Assembly: GCA_031308135.1 (NCBI GenBank)
Contig: JAHLJT010002630.1
Span: forward strand, 97,012,141 to 97,076,140
Length of the DNA: 64,000 bases
Direction: 5' to 3'
Source: Acheta domesticus
Lineage: Eukaryota > Arthropoda > Insecta > Orthoptera > Gryllidae
Below are positions 44,875 to 56,368 of the stretch, one piece after another (positions within the stretch are counted from its first letter, which is position 1; each line of letters starts with the position of its first letter). Below the pieces are notes generated by a model. That model made no database searches. It saw only the letters and a program-made list of their open reading frames with translations, and was not told where the DNA came from. A program made the position numbers and the translations under genes.

Positions 44875-45190
44875 CTTGCAGGAGCCGTCTGCGACGACGG
44901 TGGGCAGCGCGGCGTCGTCGGCGTCGGCGGGCGCGGCGCACTCGCCCTCGCCGAACAGGTCGAAGGCCAGGCGCCAGCCGGGGGCGGCGCAGGCCAGCGC
45001 GCGCAGGGCGCACGTGTGGCCCGGCGCCATGAGCACGCGCAGCGGCGGGCACAGGCGGTCGGCGCGCGGCGCGCACGCGCCCTCCACGCGGCCCTCGCGC
45101 AGCGCCGCCGCCTTGCGCGCCACCAGCCACGCGCCCTCGCCGCACGGCCCGCGCGCGCCCACGCGGTAGCACCGCCCGTCCAGAGGGTAC
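44875..45190 (-). CDS. Secreted DUF4789-like protein, exon 2
   Basis: After the acceptor GCGCTCGGGCAG the frame reads YPLDGRCYRVGARGPCGEGA, continuing WLV...GACAPRADRLCPPLRVLMA and then TCALRALAC and GECAAPADADD, ending VVADGSCK. The CY..G..GPC..G.WLV motif is what I associate with insect DUF4789 proteins, small secreted proteins of unknown role. The upstream join is phase 2 and rebuilds KKIRYPLDGRC. The best donor is a GC (TGCAAG|GCACGG at 44874-44873), phase 0 with exon 3; no GT in frame is better. The eight cysteines here are probably disulphide-bonded. Confidence 0.7.
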
Positions 45191-45299
45191 CTGCCCGAGC
45201 GCAACGCACACACAGCCACGCTAGGTAGAGTTTCAAGTTAGGAATAAGTCAGTTTTCATTAGTATATTTAAGATACCGCCCTCCGCCATCTCCACAAGC

Positions 45300-45365
45300 A
45301 CAATCGGTTGAAGAAAAATGTACTCCCGCCCCTCCAGGGTAACTGGAGGGGGGGGGGAATTGAAA
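45300..45365 (+). repeat. Short palindromic repeat (CTCCAGGGTAACTGGAG)
   Basis: CCTCCAGGGTAACTGGAGG followed by a G-run and AATTGA. A second copy occurs at 50215-50252 (CTCTCCAGGGTAACTGGAGA then GGGGGAAATTGA). Confidence 0.6.
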
Positions 45366-45394
45366 AAAAAAACGTTCGATTGGTTGAGTGATTG

Positions 45395-45880
45395 ATCGAT
45401 TTGTGTCTCCGGGCGCGTCAACTACTTAGGTCATCAGTCCCGTAAGTGTAGTGCGTGTTTTTTCCCGGGCGGTGGCGATGATCTTTTCCCCATTGAATGG
45501 CGATATCCGGCGTCGACCTACCGTCGACTAGCGGGGTTTTCCCCTCAACCAGGTATCTCCCACCAGCGGGGCACCGACCCAGCCGGGACAAGCTGTAAGC
45601 TCCCGACCGGTCTCCGGGCATGTGTGGTAGTGTAGTGCATGTTAGTGTAAGTGTGAGTGTGTGTGTGGTAGTGTAGTGCATGTTAGTGTAAGTGTGAGTG
45701 TGTGTGTGTGTGCGTGTAAGGGGAGAGGATAGGACAAGGAAGAGGAAGGAAAAATCACGTGCGGTCCGTGGCCCGTTTGTTAGGGTACTGCCCCGGCATT
45801 CGCCTGGTGTTGATCGGAGAAACCACGGAAAACTACCGATCAGAGCAGCCGGCCGCTAAAATTCTCCTTGAGACAACGAC
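45395..45880 (+). repeat. Dispersed repeat RF2, longest copy
   Basis: It starts GGGCGCGTCAACTACTTAGG...TCAGTCCCGT, passes through CCGACTAGCGGGG-like and AGGTATCTCCCACCAGCG blocks and a GTGTGAGTGTG tract, then CGGTCCGTGGCCCGTTTG and TTAGGGTACTGCCC. The same series is at 53015-53350 and, diverged, at 42428. Similar phrases (GTCAACT..TAAGGTCAT.AGTCCC) are familiar from orthopteroid repeats. Probably a SINE or non-autonomous retroelement; no pol III boxes were identified. Confidence 0.75.
45640..45718 (+). repeat. GT-rich microsatellite
   Basis: Two copies of GTAGTGTAGTGCATGTTAGT followed by GTGTGTGT runs, inside RF2. Confidence 0.8.
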
Positions 45881-46520
45881 TAAATTCCACCTAGCTCAAC
45901 ACCACCTAGACATACTTTACAAGGTCTGAGCTGTCATTCAAGATGACCGCTGAAAAGGCCATACAAACTGAAATGCTAAGTCAAATTCTGGTTACCAGAC
46001 AAAAATATTACACTATCATATGAGAAGAAAAGAGGTCTACTTTCTTCAGCTGAAATATTGTACATAAAATGTGTTGTTTTCATTCGAAAAAAGCTGTATG
46101 CACTTTCTATTAATACTGTTATCACCAATAACGACGCACAGTACATGAAATCCTATCTGTTCTATTCTGAATATACTTTTTTTCAAAATATTTTGCTAGT
46201 CTTGATTTTCAGTGTATCTCATCCATTGTGAGAGGCACTAATTTATGACTATCACGTAATATATGTAAGTGTTGTTTCTTGTACACTTCAAAAAATTATC
46301 AATTTATTTCACTTGAGGTTCTAAACGATATGAACGCTATCTCATAATTGCATTAGGATGAGGAAATATTATGAACCCTAAATGTTTGAAATATTTATAA
46401 GAATATGGTTATATGGTAAATCGCATGCAAGGCAATATGAAACACCATGAACTGTACTGATATGCCCTTCTTTTCTTTGTAAGGAGTTTCATGTTTTCCT
46501 GCATAAAAACAACAGGTTTG
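45881..46520. other. AT-rich DNA with a SINE-body fragment
   Basis: CACCTAGCTCAACACCACC..ACATAC..AAGGTCTG near 45887-45930 resembles, in reverse, the SINE body at 47370-47410. Otherwise nothing was recognised. Confidence 0.4.
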
Positions 46521-47181
46521 TTAAATTGTGAATTTTTGGTATTGATTTGAAATGAGGTCTGAAATTAACGCAAAACTATCATGAGGACTATTACAACTGC
46601 TTGTATTAAAATAAAACTTTATCCTAACGTTTTCTAAAACACCATTAATTTCATTTGTATTACATACACCATCTGATATTGTAGTGCCTCCAACTTTTAA
46701 TACTTTTTTTACAATTATAAACACTGAGTTTCAATTCCTTATCCCCCACAACTGTATTGATAATTTTAAAGACACAGTTACAATCAATATGTTGAAAAAG
46801 AATACCGTCTTCCTTATTAATGACCGACTAATAATAGTCCAAAATAAGTAACACCAATTTGCTTCTTAGTTCTTCAAAAGTACTGAAAGATATTTTATTT
46901 AATCTTGCAATGTTTTCCTTATCACTTTCTTCTATAGCAGCAAGCAGACACGCAATTTCTTTTCTTGAGGATTTTCTCTGTAAGAAGTGCTTGGGCGATT
47001 CTAGTAAGCAGAGCAATTGGGCAACAAAGAAAGCATAGCTCCACGGGACAGTCGTGTATGTTTTAAAGGAACACTGATTTTTGTCCATTATCACAATAGG
47101 ACACTGCATTCTTCTCAATTTCCCATGTTCGCAAATGCAATTCACGAATCTGAAAGTAAACACTGAACTTACACTCTTCAC
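46521..47181 (-). other. Unrecognised, coding-like open stretch
   Basis: An open frame at 47181-46828 reads RFVNCICEHGKLRRMQCPIV, SYAFFVAQLLCLLESPKHFL and IACLLAAIEESDKENIARL, then hits TAG and continues in frame for about 35 codons. Composition looks like protein, but no family is recognised. It could be a relic of a mobile-element protein. Confidence 0.25.
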
Positions 47182-47319
47182 TTTTTATCATAATTCCCTC
47201 ACTTGGGGGACACAGCCCTTATTCACCATGATTCTCACTGTTATCAACACAGTCTACATCTACATAACCACAACTCGAAAGCTACAAGGGCTATTCAACG
47301 TATGTAACTGAATCACCTC

Positions 47320-47520
47320 AACTCGAACGAGTCGGCCTTTTGTACCGCCATATTGGCTTTGAAAAACTGCAGTGCGCAGGCCTTGTATGTCTAGGTGGTG
47401 TTGCCTAGCTGACAAGCTACTGTCGACTTGGGACTTGGGACTCGAACCTAGGACCTCCCGGTCACAGGGACTGCAGTAACATCAAATCGTTGCACTGAGC
47501 AATCTCTCCCGGTAAGAACA
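47320..47520 (-). repeat. tRNA-derived SINE
   Basis: On minus, GGGAGAGATTGCTCAGTGC contains an A-box and GGTCCTAGGTTCGAGTCCC a B-box about 50 bp further, like a tRNA-related head. A body with CAACACCACCTAGACATAC follows and is also found near 45890. Probably transcribed by RNA polymerase III when intact. Confidence 0.55.
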
Positions 47521-47904
47521 TTCAAACTATATCGTAAGTCAATTACATGTTTAAAACTCAACGAGCCCAAAGAGGCAATTGTCAGTAGTTTTAATCTTAG
47601 GATTAGTTAATATTTTTAAAATATATACCCTCCACAAATTCCATAAGCCAAATCGGCTGGATTTCTATTGTACGCCCCAATCTTGAATAAACTCCCGCGA
47701 AAATCTTGAATAAAAAAAACCGCACAACAACAATATTAACCCGAGAGTTTCCGCAATAGGTAGACTCACGCCTATGCCCGCAATGTACCTCTCAGATATC
47801 GCTGAAACTTGTCGTGAATGGGAATGATCTGAAGCTCTATTGGCTGAAATAGTATTTTATTTGGTTTATACATGTCTCTCAATGCAATTATTAATAAGTC
47901 GTTA

Positions 47905-49282
47905 ATAACAACGGAAATATTGATTTTAGAATATTAAAGAACACGAAAACTTCATCCTAAATGGCAATTTTCTTTTATAAATTTGTAGCCGTTTTTAAGA
48001 AAATGGCGTTTAAGCACTACTAAGAATGCGAAATTTAAATCTTTTTCACAGAAAATTTTTTGAAGCACTTACATTCACAAATATAATAATGTTTACAAGT
48101 TGCTGGTAATGTGCATATTAAAGATTTGAGAAATCTTTAAAATAAATAATATTTGTGTAACTTTTGAAAAAAAAAAATTCCCAAAATGAACTTTACGTCA
48201 TATTCAAGAGTGCAATTAGCACTATTCGTTCCAAAGGTTTGAAGAAAAAAAATTGAGCCATTTATGAGAAAATGGCGTTTGAGCGTTTCTGAATATCCGG
48301 AATTTTGAGATAGTCTTCACAGAAATCGGTTGAGTTCTCGAGAAACTTCACTTGACATTATTTAAACCTCATGTACTCATTAATATAATAATGTCAACAA
48401 ATCGCCGCTAATGTAAATATTAACGACGTGAGAGGCAAGTAAAAAAATTACATCTTTGCAATTTAAAAAAACAACAAAAGAATAGAGCAATATAGTCTTT
48501 AGGTCATCTCATAGAGTACATTTATCACCATCCCGACCATAAGTTTAAAGGAAAAAGTTGAGCCGCTTTTGGGAAAATCTTGTTTTAGTAATTTTTTAAA
48601 ATTCCACATATTGCACGCAATATTGTGCAAAAACTACAAACATTTTCAAAGAAATGTACATGACTTTAATGAGAGAACTCACTTTGGAGAAGAGATTTTA
48701 TTTGGAGGACAAATCTCTATCTGCAATTTTATAGTTGAAGGAAGACGCCGACAAAAATTCACTTTTGCAATTTTCGAAAATTCAGAGTTTTCAACCGACA
48801 TGAGACCTACGCCATTCTCGTAAATGACCTACAGACTATCCAACAACAAAATTTAGTCAAAATTATTGGCGCCATTTTTTTGAAAATTTTGAAAATGTCC
48901 CAGGGGCTTCATATAAAGTACCCTTTATATTAAAAAATTATAATATCAGTTTCAAATTCAAGGGGCCGCGAGAACATTCAAACCGATTGGGGAGTATCGA
49001 TTTGGGAGAAAACGGTTTAGTCGCTAGCGTTGTTCACTGACGGACGGACAGACGTTTTGCTTCCAATTGGTTTTTCGGCATTAAGAACCCACAAAATAGG
49101 GATTATGGTTGCACGTGCTAGGATTTTTTTCTTAATTTAACAATTGAATTTATCCACTCTTTCGTTACCAGGGCCTTGTAATAAGAGTTTTTCTGTCGAA
49201 AATCCGCCGTTTTTCGCGCAGCATTACGTAACTTTTCCTATACTGTACGTACATACATACGTATAGTATACGGGAAAGTAAA
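47905..49282 (-). repeat. RF1 repeat copy
   Basis: It starts within the CGGAAATATTGATTTTAGAA block and runs in minus orientation through the internal units. It ends with GACGGACGGACAGACG, TTTTTCGCGCAGCATTACG and the terminus near 49275 (TATACGGGAAAGTAAAAT). Confidence 0.65.
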
Positions 49283-49448
49283 ATAGAAGGCCAGGCGTTC
49301 TCAGAAAAGTACAATGAAGGAATACATGAAACATCAGACGCCTAATACATCGCAGTAATTCACGAACACAAAATTGCCCTGGCTTGGATCTCACAGATCG
49401 ATTGCGAGCTCTGCCGGGTTAACAACTCAAAGAAGATCGAACAATATA

Positions 49449-49674
49449 CTTGGGTTTTTATTTCTTGGCGCGTGGGAGCTTGTTTTCACGATGGTATATT
49501 TCACGGTATTTTGCGTCGTTCTTGCTTGTGCCTCTAGGAGTTGCATGATTGCGACTACCGAGAAGTCCTGGCGATTATGCGACTCCTAGCGGCATGACCG
49601 AGAAAGACGGGAAATAACGTGAGATATTCCGTTTTGAATACAAGCCCCCACGCGCCAAGAAATAAAAACGCAAG
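49449..49674. mobile_element. Palindromic MITE, copy E (TA-flanked)
   Basis: Ends CTTGGGTTTTTATTTCTTGG and CCAAGAAATAAAAACGCAAG, flanked by TA, with the family core (GGAGTTGCATGATTGCGAC against GCGATTATGCGACTCCTAGC). Confidence 0.82.
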
Positions 49675-49689
49675 TATAGTACATTATGA

Positions 49690-50260
49690 ATCGATGATGT
49701 AATGATGTATTAATTAATATCCATTACATCGAGTTCCAAACGATCCTTTTTCTACGACTTTTATAAGTTAAACTTTTACACTGAATCGTATCGTGGCAGA
49801 TGATATGAACGATTCAGCCAGGATACCTAGGAAGGACACCTAGCGCACAGCTCCCTAACTCTACCCTCGCGCACTGCCGCGGGTGGCTCTTGATGCCAGT
49901 TTGCCTGCGAGGCAATACTGCGCTACTAAAATAGGATCAAAGTGAAATTACGATCCAATTTATTTTAAATAATATTTCGCACAAAAATTACTAATAATAA
50001 AAGAAATTAAAACTGTCAAGTATAATATAATATCAAATGTAATTTTCATGTACACAATCGAACGAAACATTTACTAGAACGATTCTCAATGATTAAGTGT
50101 TAACATTTGGTTGTAAACTCTGTGATTGATGAACAACAATAATAAGCCCTACAACCCGCTCCTTAAGACTAACCGGCAGAAGCCTAAAGTGTATCTACTT
50201 CACTGAATAAATTCCCTTCTCTCCAGGGTAACTGGAGAGGGGGAAATTGATTCAGGCGCA
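49690..50260. other. AT-rich spacer, nothing recognised
   Basis: A moderately GC-rich patch at 49830-49920 has no coding support. Confidence 0.35.
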
Positions 50261-50269
50261 CAACACTTT

Positions 50270-50480
50270 AGTGAGATTTTTATAACTTTGCTTCTCAAGG
50301 CCCGTCTTCACGATGGAATATGTCACAGTACTTCGCGTCTTTCTCAGACATGCCATTAGATATCGCATGACTGCGATCATGCAACATCTAGCGGCACGAC
50401 CGAGAAAGACGCGAAATGCCGTGAGATATTCCATCATGAAGACAGTCCCTCAGTGCTAAGAAAAAAATCCAAGAACAGTG
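50270..50480. mobile_element. Palindromic MITE, copy F (mosaic ends)
   Basis: Left end GAGATTTTTATAACTTTGC, TTCTCAAGGCCCGTCTTCAC (subtype 2); right end GAAGACAGTCCCTCAGTGC, TAAGAAAAAAATCCAAG (subtype 1). The core matches the family (GCGATCATGCAACATCTAGC, GGCACGACCGAGAAAGACG). It is therefore a hybrid between two end types. Confidence 0.7.
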
Positions 50481-50532
50481 GGACGGCGATTATCCGAACG
50501 TCAAATATTCGAACTCATATTTTCTCTAAATA

Positions 50533-52568
50533 ATTTTTACTTTCTCGTTTAATATACGTACGTATAGTACAGGAAAAGTGATGTAATTGTTGCGCGAAAA
50601 AACGGCGGATTTTCGGCCGAAAAACTTTCATTACAGGGCTGGATAAATCCAGTTGTTAAATGAAGAAAAAATATCCTAACACGTGGTGCAGACAGAATCC
50701 CTGTTTTGTGGGTCCTTGATACCGAAAATCCAAATGAAAACAAAACGTCTGTCCGTCTGTCTGTCAACAACGCTAGTGACTAAATCGTTCAGCCGATTTT
50801 CTCCAAAATTAATACTCCCCGATCGATCTGACTGATCTCGTGGCCCCTTGAATTTAAAACCAATTTTAATTTTGGGGAGTACTTTACATGAAGCCACTGG
50901 AACATTTTAATCATTTTCAAAAAATGGCGGCAGTAATTTGGACAAAATTTTGTTGTTGAATAGTCTTAAGGTCATTTAAGAGAATGACGAAGGTCTCATT
51001 TTGGTTGAAAATTCTGATTTTTCGAAAATTGGAAAAATTCAATTTTTGTTCGTTATCTTCCTACAACTACAATTACCACAATTTTGTGTCAAACATAGAC
51101 ATTTTTTTATTTTCTTTAAACCATTTTTTCTTAAAAAACGCATACCTTTTTTTTTGATTAAATGGGGACCTGAGATAGCATACGAGGATGGTGCAGGTTT
51201 CATGTTCGTTGAATCGACCGATTTTGCAAATATTTAAAAAAAGTGAAAAATGTTCTGCGTCTTTCTACAACTACAATTGTGAAGATACAATTATTTTTCT
51301 TAATGAAATATTCTCATCAAAAACAGATCTTCACATAAGGTCAAGTTGAAGTTTTTGAAAATATAAGTAGTTTTTCAATAATTTCCTGACAAACATAATA
51401 GCCCGCTCGGAATTCACTGCGCTTCGTTTTCAGCGTCTTCTTACAACTACAATTGTGAAAATACATTTTTACTTTCCCGTATACATACGTATATACGGAG
51501 TAATGCACATAGTATAGATACAGTTATGTAATGCTGCGCCAAAAAATGGATTTTCGGAGGAAAAAATGTATTGCCAAGCCCTCATAACGAAAAAGTGGAT
51601 AAATCCAGTTGCTAAACTAAGAAAAAAATCCCCTTAGACGTGATGTAGCCTGAATCGCTGTTTTGTGGGTCCTTGATACCGAAAAACCAATTGAAAGCAA
51701 AACGTCCGTCAGTCCGTCCGTTCGTCTGTTTGTCTGTCTGTCTGTCCGTCCATGAACACGAATATTTTTGAAGAAACATACATATTTGAAGAAACCCCTG
51801 TCGATCTGTCTCCAGTCGAGGCTTTGAGATTTTTTTGACTTGTCTCTCACGTCGTTAATATTTACAGTAGCGGCGATTTGTTCACATCATTATATTTAAT
51901 TGTTCATGTGCTTTAAATAATGTCAAGTAAAGTTTCTCGAGAACTAAACCGCTTTCTGTGAAGACTATTTTAAAATTCCGGATATTCAGAAACGTTCAAA
52001 AACCATTTTCTCAAAGATGTCTCCAAATTGTTTCTTGAAATTTTTCGGATGAATAGTGCAAATTGAGCTCTTTAATATGACCTATAGCTCATTTTGAGGT
52101 ATTTTCTATTTTTGCAAAAATTGGAGAAAAGTGTTTTTTTGACAGATCTCACACCTTTAATGTGCTCATTAAGAGCAATTTGTAAACACTACTGTATTTG
52201 TGAGTTAAAGTGTGTTTCAAATGACTCTAAATTAAGTTTTTCGAAAACTCAAAAATTTTCTGTGAAAAAGAGCTTCAAATTTCGCATATTTAGTAGCGCT
52301 TAGACGCCATTTTCTATAAAATGGCTAAAGATTTTTTCATCGAAAATTGACATTTAGGAAGAAATTTAGTGTTCTTTAATATTCTAAAACTAATATTTCC
52401 GTTGTATTATTAGGAAACAGAACAATAAGAAAATGTCAAAAAATTTACTTTGGGCGGCAACAGATGTCAGCTGGGAAGAGTATGTGGCAATTCTGAATAG
52501 TTAGCCCAGACCCAAGGAAATAGAAAACTAATACGGGAAAGTCTGTGCCATTCTGTAGGACCACTGTT
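50533..52568 (+). repeat. RF1 repeat, two joined copies
   Basis: It begins TTTTTACTTTCTCGTTTAAT with a GTACGTATAGTAC palindrome and a TCTGTCCGTCTGTC tract. A second TTTTTACTTTCCCGTATAC terminus lies near 51470 with GTCCGTCCGTTCGTCTG at 51713. It ends with GTGCCATTCTGTAGGACCAC at 52565. Confidence 0.65.
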
Positions 52569-53014
52569 CATATATAATAACTAACGTTACAAAAATGGAG
52601 AGAAGAGCCCGGATGTATTTACAAAAGATACCCCCGAATCCGGTAATAAACGTGAGCGAATGTTATGTTGTTACTAATATCTCATCAACAGACTCGCAAG
52701 TCACTTTAAGTTCAAACAGCATTCTCCGTACAACACGCGTTTAAAAAGAGTTACATGTGAGTTAAAAAGAAGGCTGAGGAAGACAAAGGAAAGACTGAGG
52801 AAGGCTGAGGAAGCATTTCTAAGAGATAGTGTCACGAGTAAAAGAAATCCGTAGCCATCATACCGCATGGTCATGTGGAATCAAGATTAAAAAGAAAAGA
52901 TCTGACCGCTAAAGTAAATTTTAGAGTTTGAGCAAAAATGCAAATAATTAATATTTTACAATATTTCATTTTAAGTATGATTTTGTATAATATTCATGCC
53001 CCCTATTCTTTAGC

Positions 53015-53350
53015 TAGATTGATTGATTCGTGTTTTCGGGCGCGTCAACTACTAAGGTCATTGGTCCCGTAAGTGTACTCCGTATTTTTCTTGAGAGGTG
53101 GCGATGATCTTTTCCCCGCTGGATGGCGACATCTGGCGCCGACCTACCGTCGACTAGCGGGGTTTTCCCCTCAACCAGGTATCTCCCACCAGCGGGCACC
53201 GCCCCAGCCGGGACAAGCTCTAAGCTCTCGACATGTGTGGTAGTGTAGTGCATGTTAGTGTAAGTGTGTGTGTAAGAGGAGAGGATAGGTCAAGGAAGAG
53301 GAAGGAAAGATCGCGCGCGGTCCGTGGCCCGTTTGTTAGGGTACTGCCCT
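53015..53350 (+). repeat. Dispersed repeat RF2, copy
   Basis: It contains GGGCGCGTCAACTACTAAGG, CGACCTACCGTCGACTAGCG, AGGTATCTCCCACCAGCGG, GTGTGGTAGTGTAGTGCATG and CGGTCCGTGGCCCGTTTG in the order of the copy at 45395. Confidence 0.75.
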
Positions 53351-53736
53351 TCAAGGCAAGCACCTACCAATCTCAAGGCAAGCACGAGAAAACTCCCTCT
53401 AAACCAATAAATTCAAATATTCTCAAAACCTCTCCATAAACAATAGTTACCAATACCACCGGCATAAATAATAAAAGAAGCATAGACAAATTGTAAATAG
53501 TGTAAATTTTGTACATAAAACAATAGATTTAGATTTTAGGATTAGTTTAGGATTAATACTTAGGATTAAGAAATTAATAGTAATAATTTAGATTTAAGAT
53601 TAGAATTAAGGATTAGGACTAGAGATAAAGTACTATATTATCAATTAACCTATCTAAACATTGTCTAAATATTGTGTTCTTCTGTAAATTCACATCAAAA
53701 AATTCCATTTGTTGTGAATTCTTACTTTGTGTTATA

Positions 53737-54296
53737 TACAGAATGTGCGGGGAGGAAACTTCGAAACTTCGAAAATATGCTCTTTAAGACATTTCTACGC
53801 ATATTTTGTCTAATAATCTACGTGGATGTTCCGAACGGTTGAGTCGCGATAAGCACTCAAAAAGTGGTTTGAAAAATTGATTTATAGGAAAACATTTGCA
53901 TTATGTAAGCATAGAAACACTCCAGAAACATGTAAGTTGTTTATTATTTACACAAGAAATGAATACATTTGTTGAGAAAGAAAAATTAAGCGAGAAATAA
54001 AAAAGTACCCAATTTACACAATTCGACTGCTTTTTTATTTCTCGCTTAATTTTTCTGTCTGAGCTAATATATTAATTTCTCTTGTAAATAATAAACAATT
54101 TACATATTTTTGGAGTGTTTCTATGCTTCTATAATGCAAATTTTCGCCTATAAATCAGTTTTTCAAACCAACTTTTTAGTGCTCATTGCGGCTCAACCAT
54201 TCAGAATATCCACGTAGTTTATTAGACAAAACATACTTAGAATTGTCTTAGGAGCTTATTTTCGAAGTTTCGACGTTTCCTCCCCGAACACCTGTA
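53737..54296. mobile_element. Palindromic mariner-type MITE (560 bp)
   Basis: The two halves are reverse complements over about 270 bp. Ends TACAGAATGTGCGGGGAGG and CCTCCCCGAACACCTGTA match the TACAGGGTGTTCGGGGAGG-like ends common in Tc1/mariner elements. TA flanks both sides (53735-53736 and 54297-54298). The centre lies near 54015 between AAATTAAGCGAGAAATAAAA and its complement. No ORF. Confidence 0.85.
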
Positions 54297-54299
54297 TAG

Positions 54300-55500
54300 T
54301 GTACGTAATTATGTATTCATGTATCTCTTAGTTTTACAGTATAACTCTCATGTATTGCAATATGTATTTATGTATTTTGTACAACTTTATGTAGTTTTTG
54401 TATTTTGTATATCTTCTACACGATCTAGTAAAATCTGTACCAAATAACTAGAGACCCTGGTAGCTGTGACGACATGAAATGAACTGAAACGGCGCAAACA
54501 TTTCAGCATTTGATTACTTCAAAAACTGCCAATAATTATGATAAATCCAGATCTAAAAAGAACTAACGGGAAAATCCACACAGACACTCAAAAAATGGGA
54601 CAACCATAGGGTGCTCTGAAAACTTAAAACCCAAAAGAAACTAAACACACCCGGCGGCGTGAGAGCTCCCCACCAGGAGCAGGGCGCCTCAAGACAGAAA
54701 CAAGGACCAAGGCAGGTGACGCGCCCCCGGGAGACGTGAGCGAGCGAAGGAATCACGGTGTAAGTTATATAGGTGTGACAACTAGCCGCCTACGGTGCAA
54801 ATTTTCTGAAGCCAGTTTGTGGCTAAGGTCCGTTCGCTGTAACCACTCCGCATGTAAACAAACTTTGAGTGTATCCCTCCGCTCTGTAGTTCGTGATTGG
54901 CTACGCCATTCGCGCCACGACCATACTCAAATGCCGGCACGTGTCATAGCCAGAACTGTCATAGCATATTATTTTCACTAGTACTTCTTTAATACGCCCA
55001 AAGTACCTGCCAAAATATGCAGATATTTTGCTTAAATATCACAGAACTTACATTTACGTGTGTTCTTGCAAGGTAGCAGTGAAATTCCGCCCGAAGCACG
55101 AATTACAATAGAACATACAGTGACGTTCTTTTAAAATTTGGCAGTCCCGAACCTTCATTAACGACATCAAGAATTTTAGTTTATGTTGGAAATTTGTTTC
55201 TACGAAAAAAAATCGCACATGAATACGAATGACAGATTAACAAATTCATCGCACAGGCCCTCCACCTGTTTTGCTCTACATCTCTTCTTACGTGGAGAAG
55301 TTACCTTTCCAATGACTTAATTCATTACACAGTTTTCAAACACTTCTGACACCGACACCGAGAGAGACGTAGGACAGTTCGCAACGATTTTCTTGTCATG
55401 ATTCCCGTCCACCTGGTGGTTCGGGCATCGTGACGTTACAACGTTCCTTATCGTTCCCCGCTCCATTCGAACGAGTTCGAACAGCAATCGTGCAATTCTG
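54300..55500. other. Spacer, nothing recognised
   Basis: A GC-richer patch at 54640-54960 has no splice-supported coding frame. Confidence 0.35.
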
Positions 55501-55514
55501 AACTGGGAGTGAAC

Positions 55515-55605
<91 letters not shown>
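55515..55605. repeat. (CT)n-(AT)n compound microsatellite
   Basis: About 40 bp of CT followed by about 47 bp of AT, directly before the SINE head. Confidence 0.95.
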
Positions 55606-55606
<1 letters not shown>

Positions 55607-55792
55607 CCGAGCGAAGTGGCTCAGCGAGTAGCGCGCTGACTTCGCATTCGGGAGGTTCGGGTTCAATCCCCGGGCCGGCCATCCTGACCGGGATTGTCGT
55701 GGTTTCCCTCGCTCACAAGGCGAATGCCGGGATGGTTTAAAAAGGCCACGACCCCCTTTCACCTTCCATTATCATCACATCCTCTCCTAATT

Positions 55793-55796
<4 letters not shown>
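55606..55796 (+). repeat. tRNA-derived SINE
   Basis: The head ACCGAGCGAAGTGGCTCAGC holds an A-box, and GGTTCGGGTTCAATCCCCGG holds a B-box. The body CCGGGATTGTCGTGGTTTCC...GGCGAATGCCGGGATGG and a short-repeat tail follow. Head and body are strongly reminiscent of the SINEs of locusts and other Polyneoptera (from memory). Confidence 0.75.

Positions 55797-55842
<46 letters not shown>
55797..55842. repeat. (TAA)n microsatellite, SINE tail
   Basis: A TAA array ending in CAACAACAAC; also a potential target for Dong-type elements. Confidence 0.9.
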
Positions 55843-55843
<1 letters not shown>

Positions 55844-55854
55844 CAACAACATTT

Positions 55855-55973
55855 TGCGCAAAGTATTGTAGAGGCACCGACAGTCCCTAGATCTACTCCT
55901 CAGGTAGCTGGTTGCAACCTGGAATAGATTTTATATTCAGCCGACACATAACATCTTTAGTCGTGATTTAGAG

Positions 55974-55974
<1 letters not shown>
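55855..55974 (+). repeat. Short unclassified segment between TAA arrays
   Basis: ACCGACAGTCCCTAGATCTA...GGTAGCTGGTTGCAACCTGG lies between two TAA arrays. It may be a 3' fragment of another element that targets TAA repeats; this is a guess from position. Confidence 0.3.
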
Positions 55975-56007
<33 letters not shown>

Positions 56008-56368
56008 CCCCGTGTGGTGTCGGGGGTTTTAGTAGAATAGCACCATGGGACCTCCCCCTGTCGTAGAAGGCGACTAATCGGAGCAGCTGTCCGCTGTCAT
56101 TCCTCTAAACATCCTGCAATTCCCACTTTTAACTTGGTGTGTCATTACTTTCACTTACTTGTGGCACATTTCTGTTTTCTGTCCTGTAGGCCAATCTTTC
56201 TATCGGCCAACTCTTGTGTTTCTGACCCCGACGCTATTAGGTTTGCGAGGGCTAGGGAGTCGTTTCTATTTTACCCTTCTATTCTAACTCTTTTTTCCAC
56301 TGCCCTCTTCCCTTCTCCCGTTTCCTTTAAGCTGGCGGTAGCTTAAAAACGCACAGACCCATCACAGT

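Noticed and set aside
44428..45236. Long minus-strand frames of 254-263 codons rich in Phe and Ser
   Set aside because: Their second half is translation of the GAAA microsatellite. Only the GC-rich first part in one frame is kept, as exon 2 of the DUF4789-like gene.
47430..47520. Candidate tRNA gene on minus
   Set aside because: tRNA-like boxes but poor cloverleaf, and a shared body sequence elsewhere; called a SINE.
55317..55682. Minus-strand ORF with IYIYIY and RERERE runs
   Set aside because: It is translation of the AT and CT microsatellite and the SINE.
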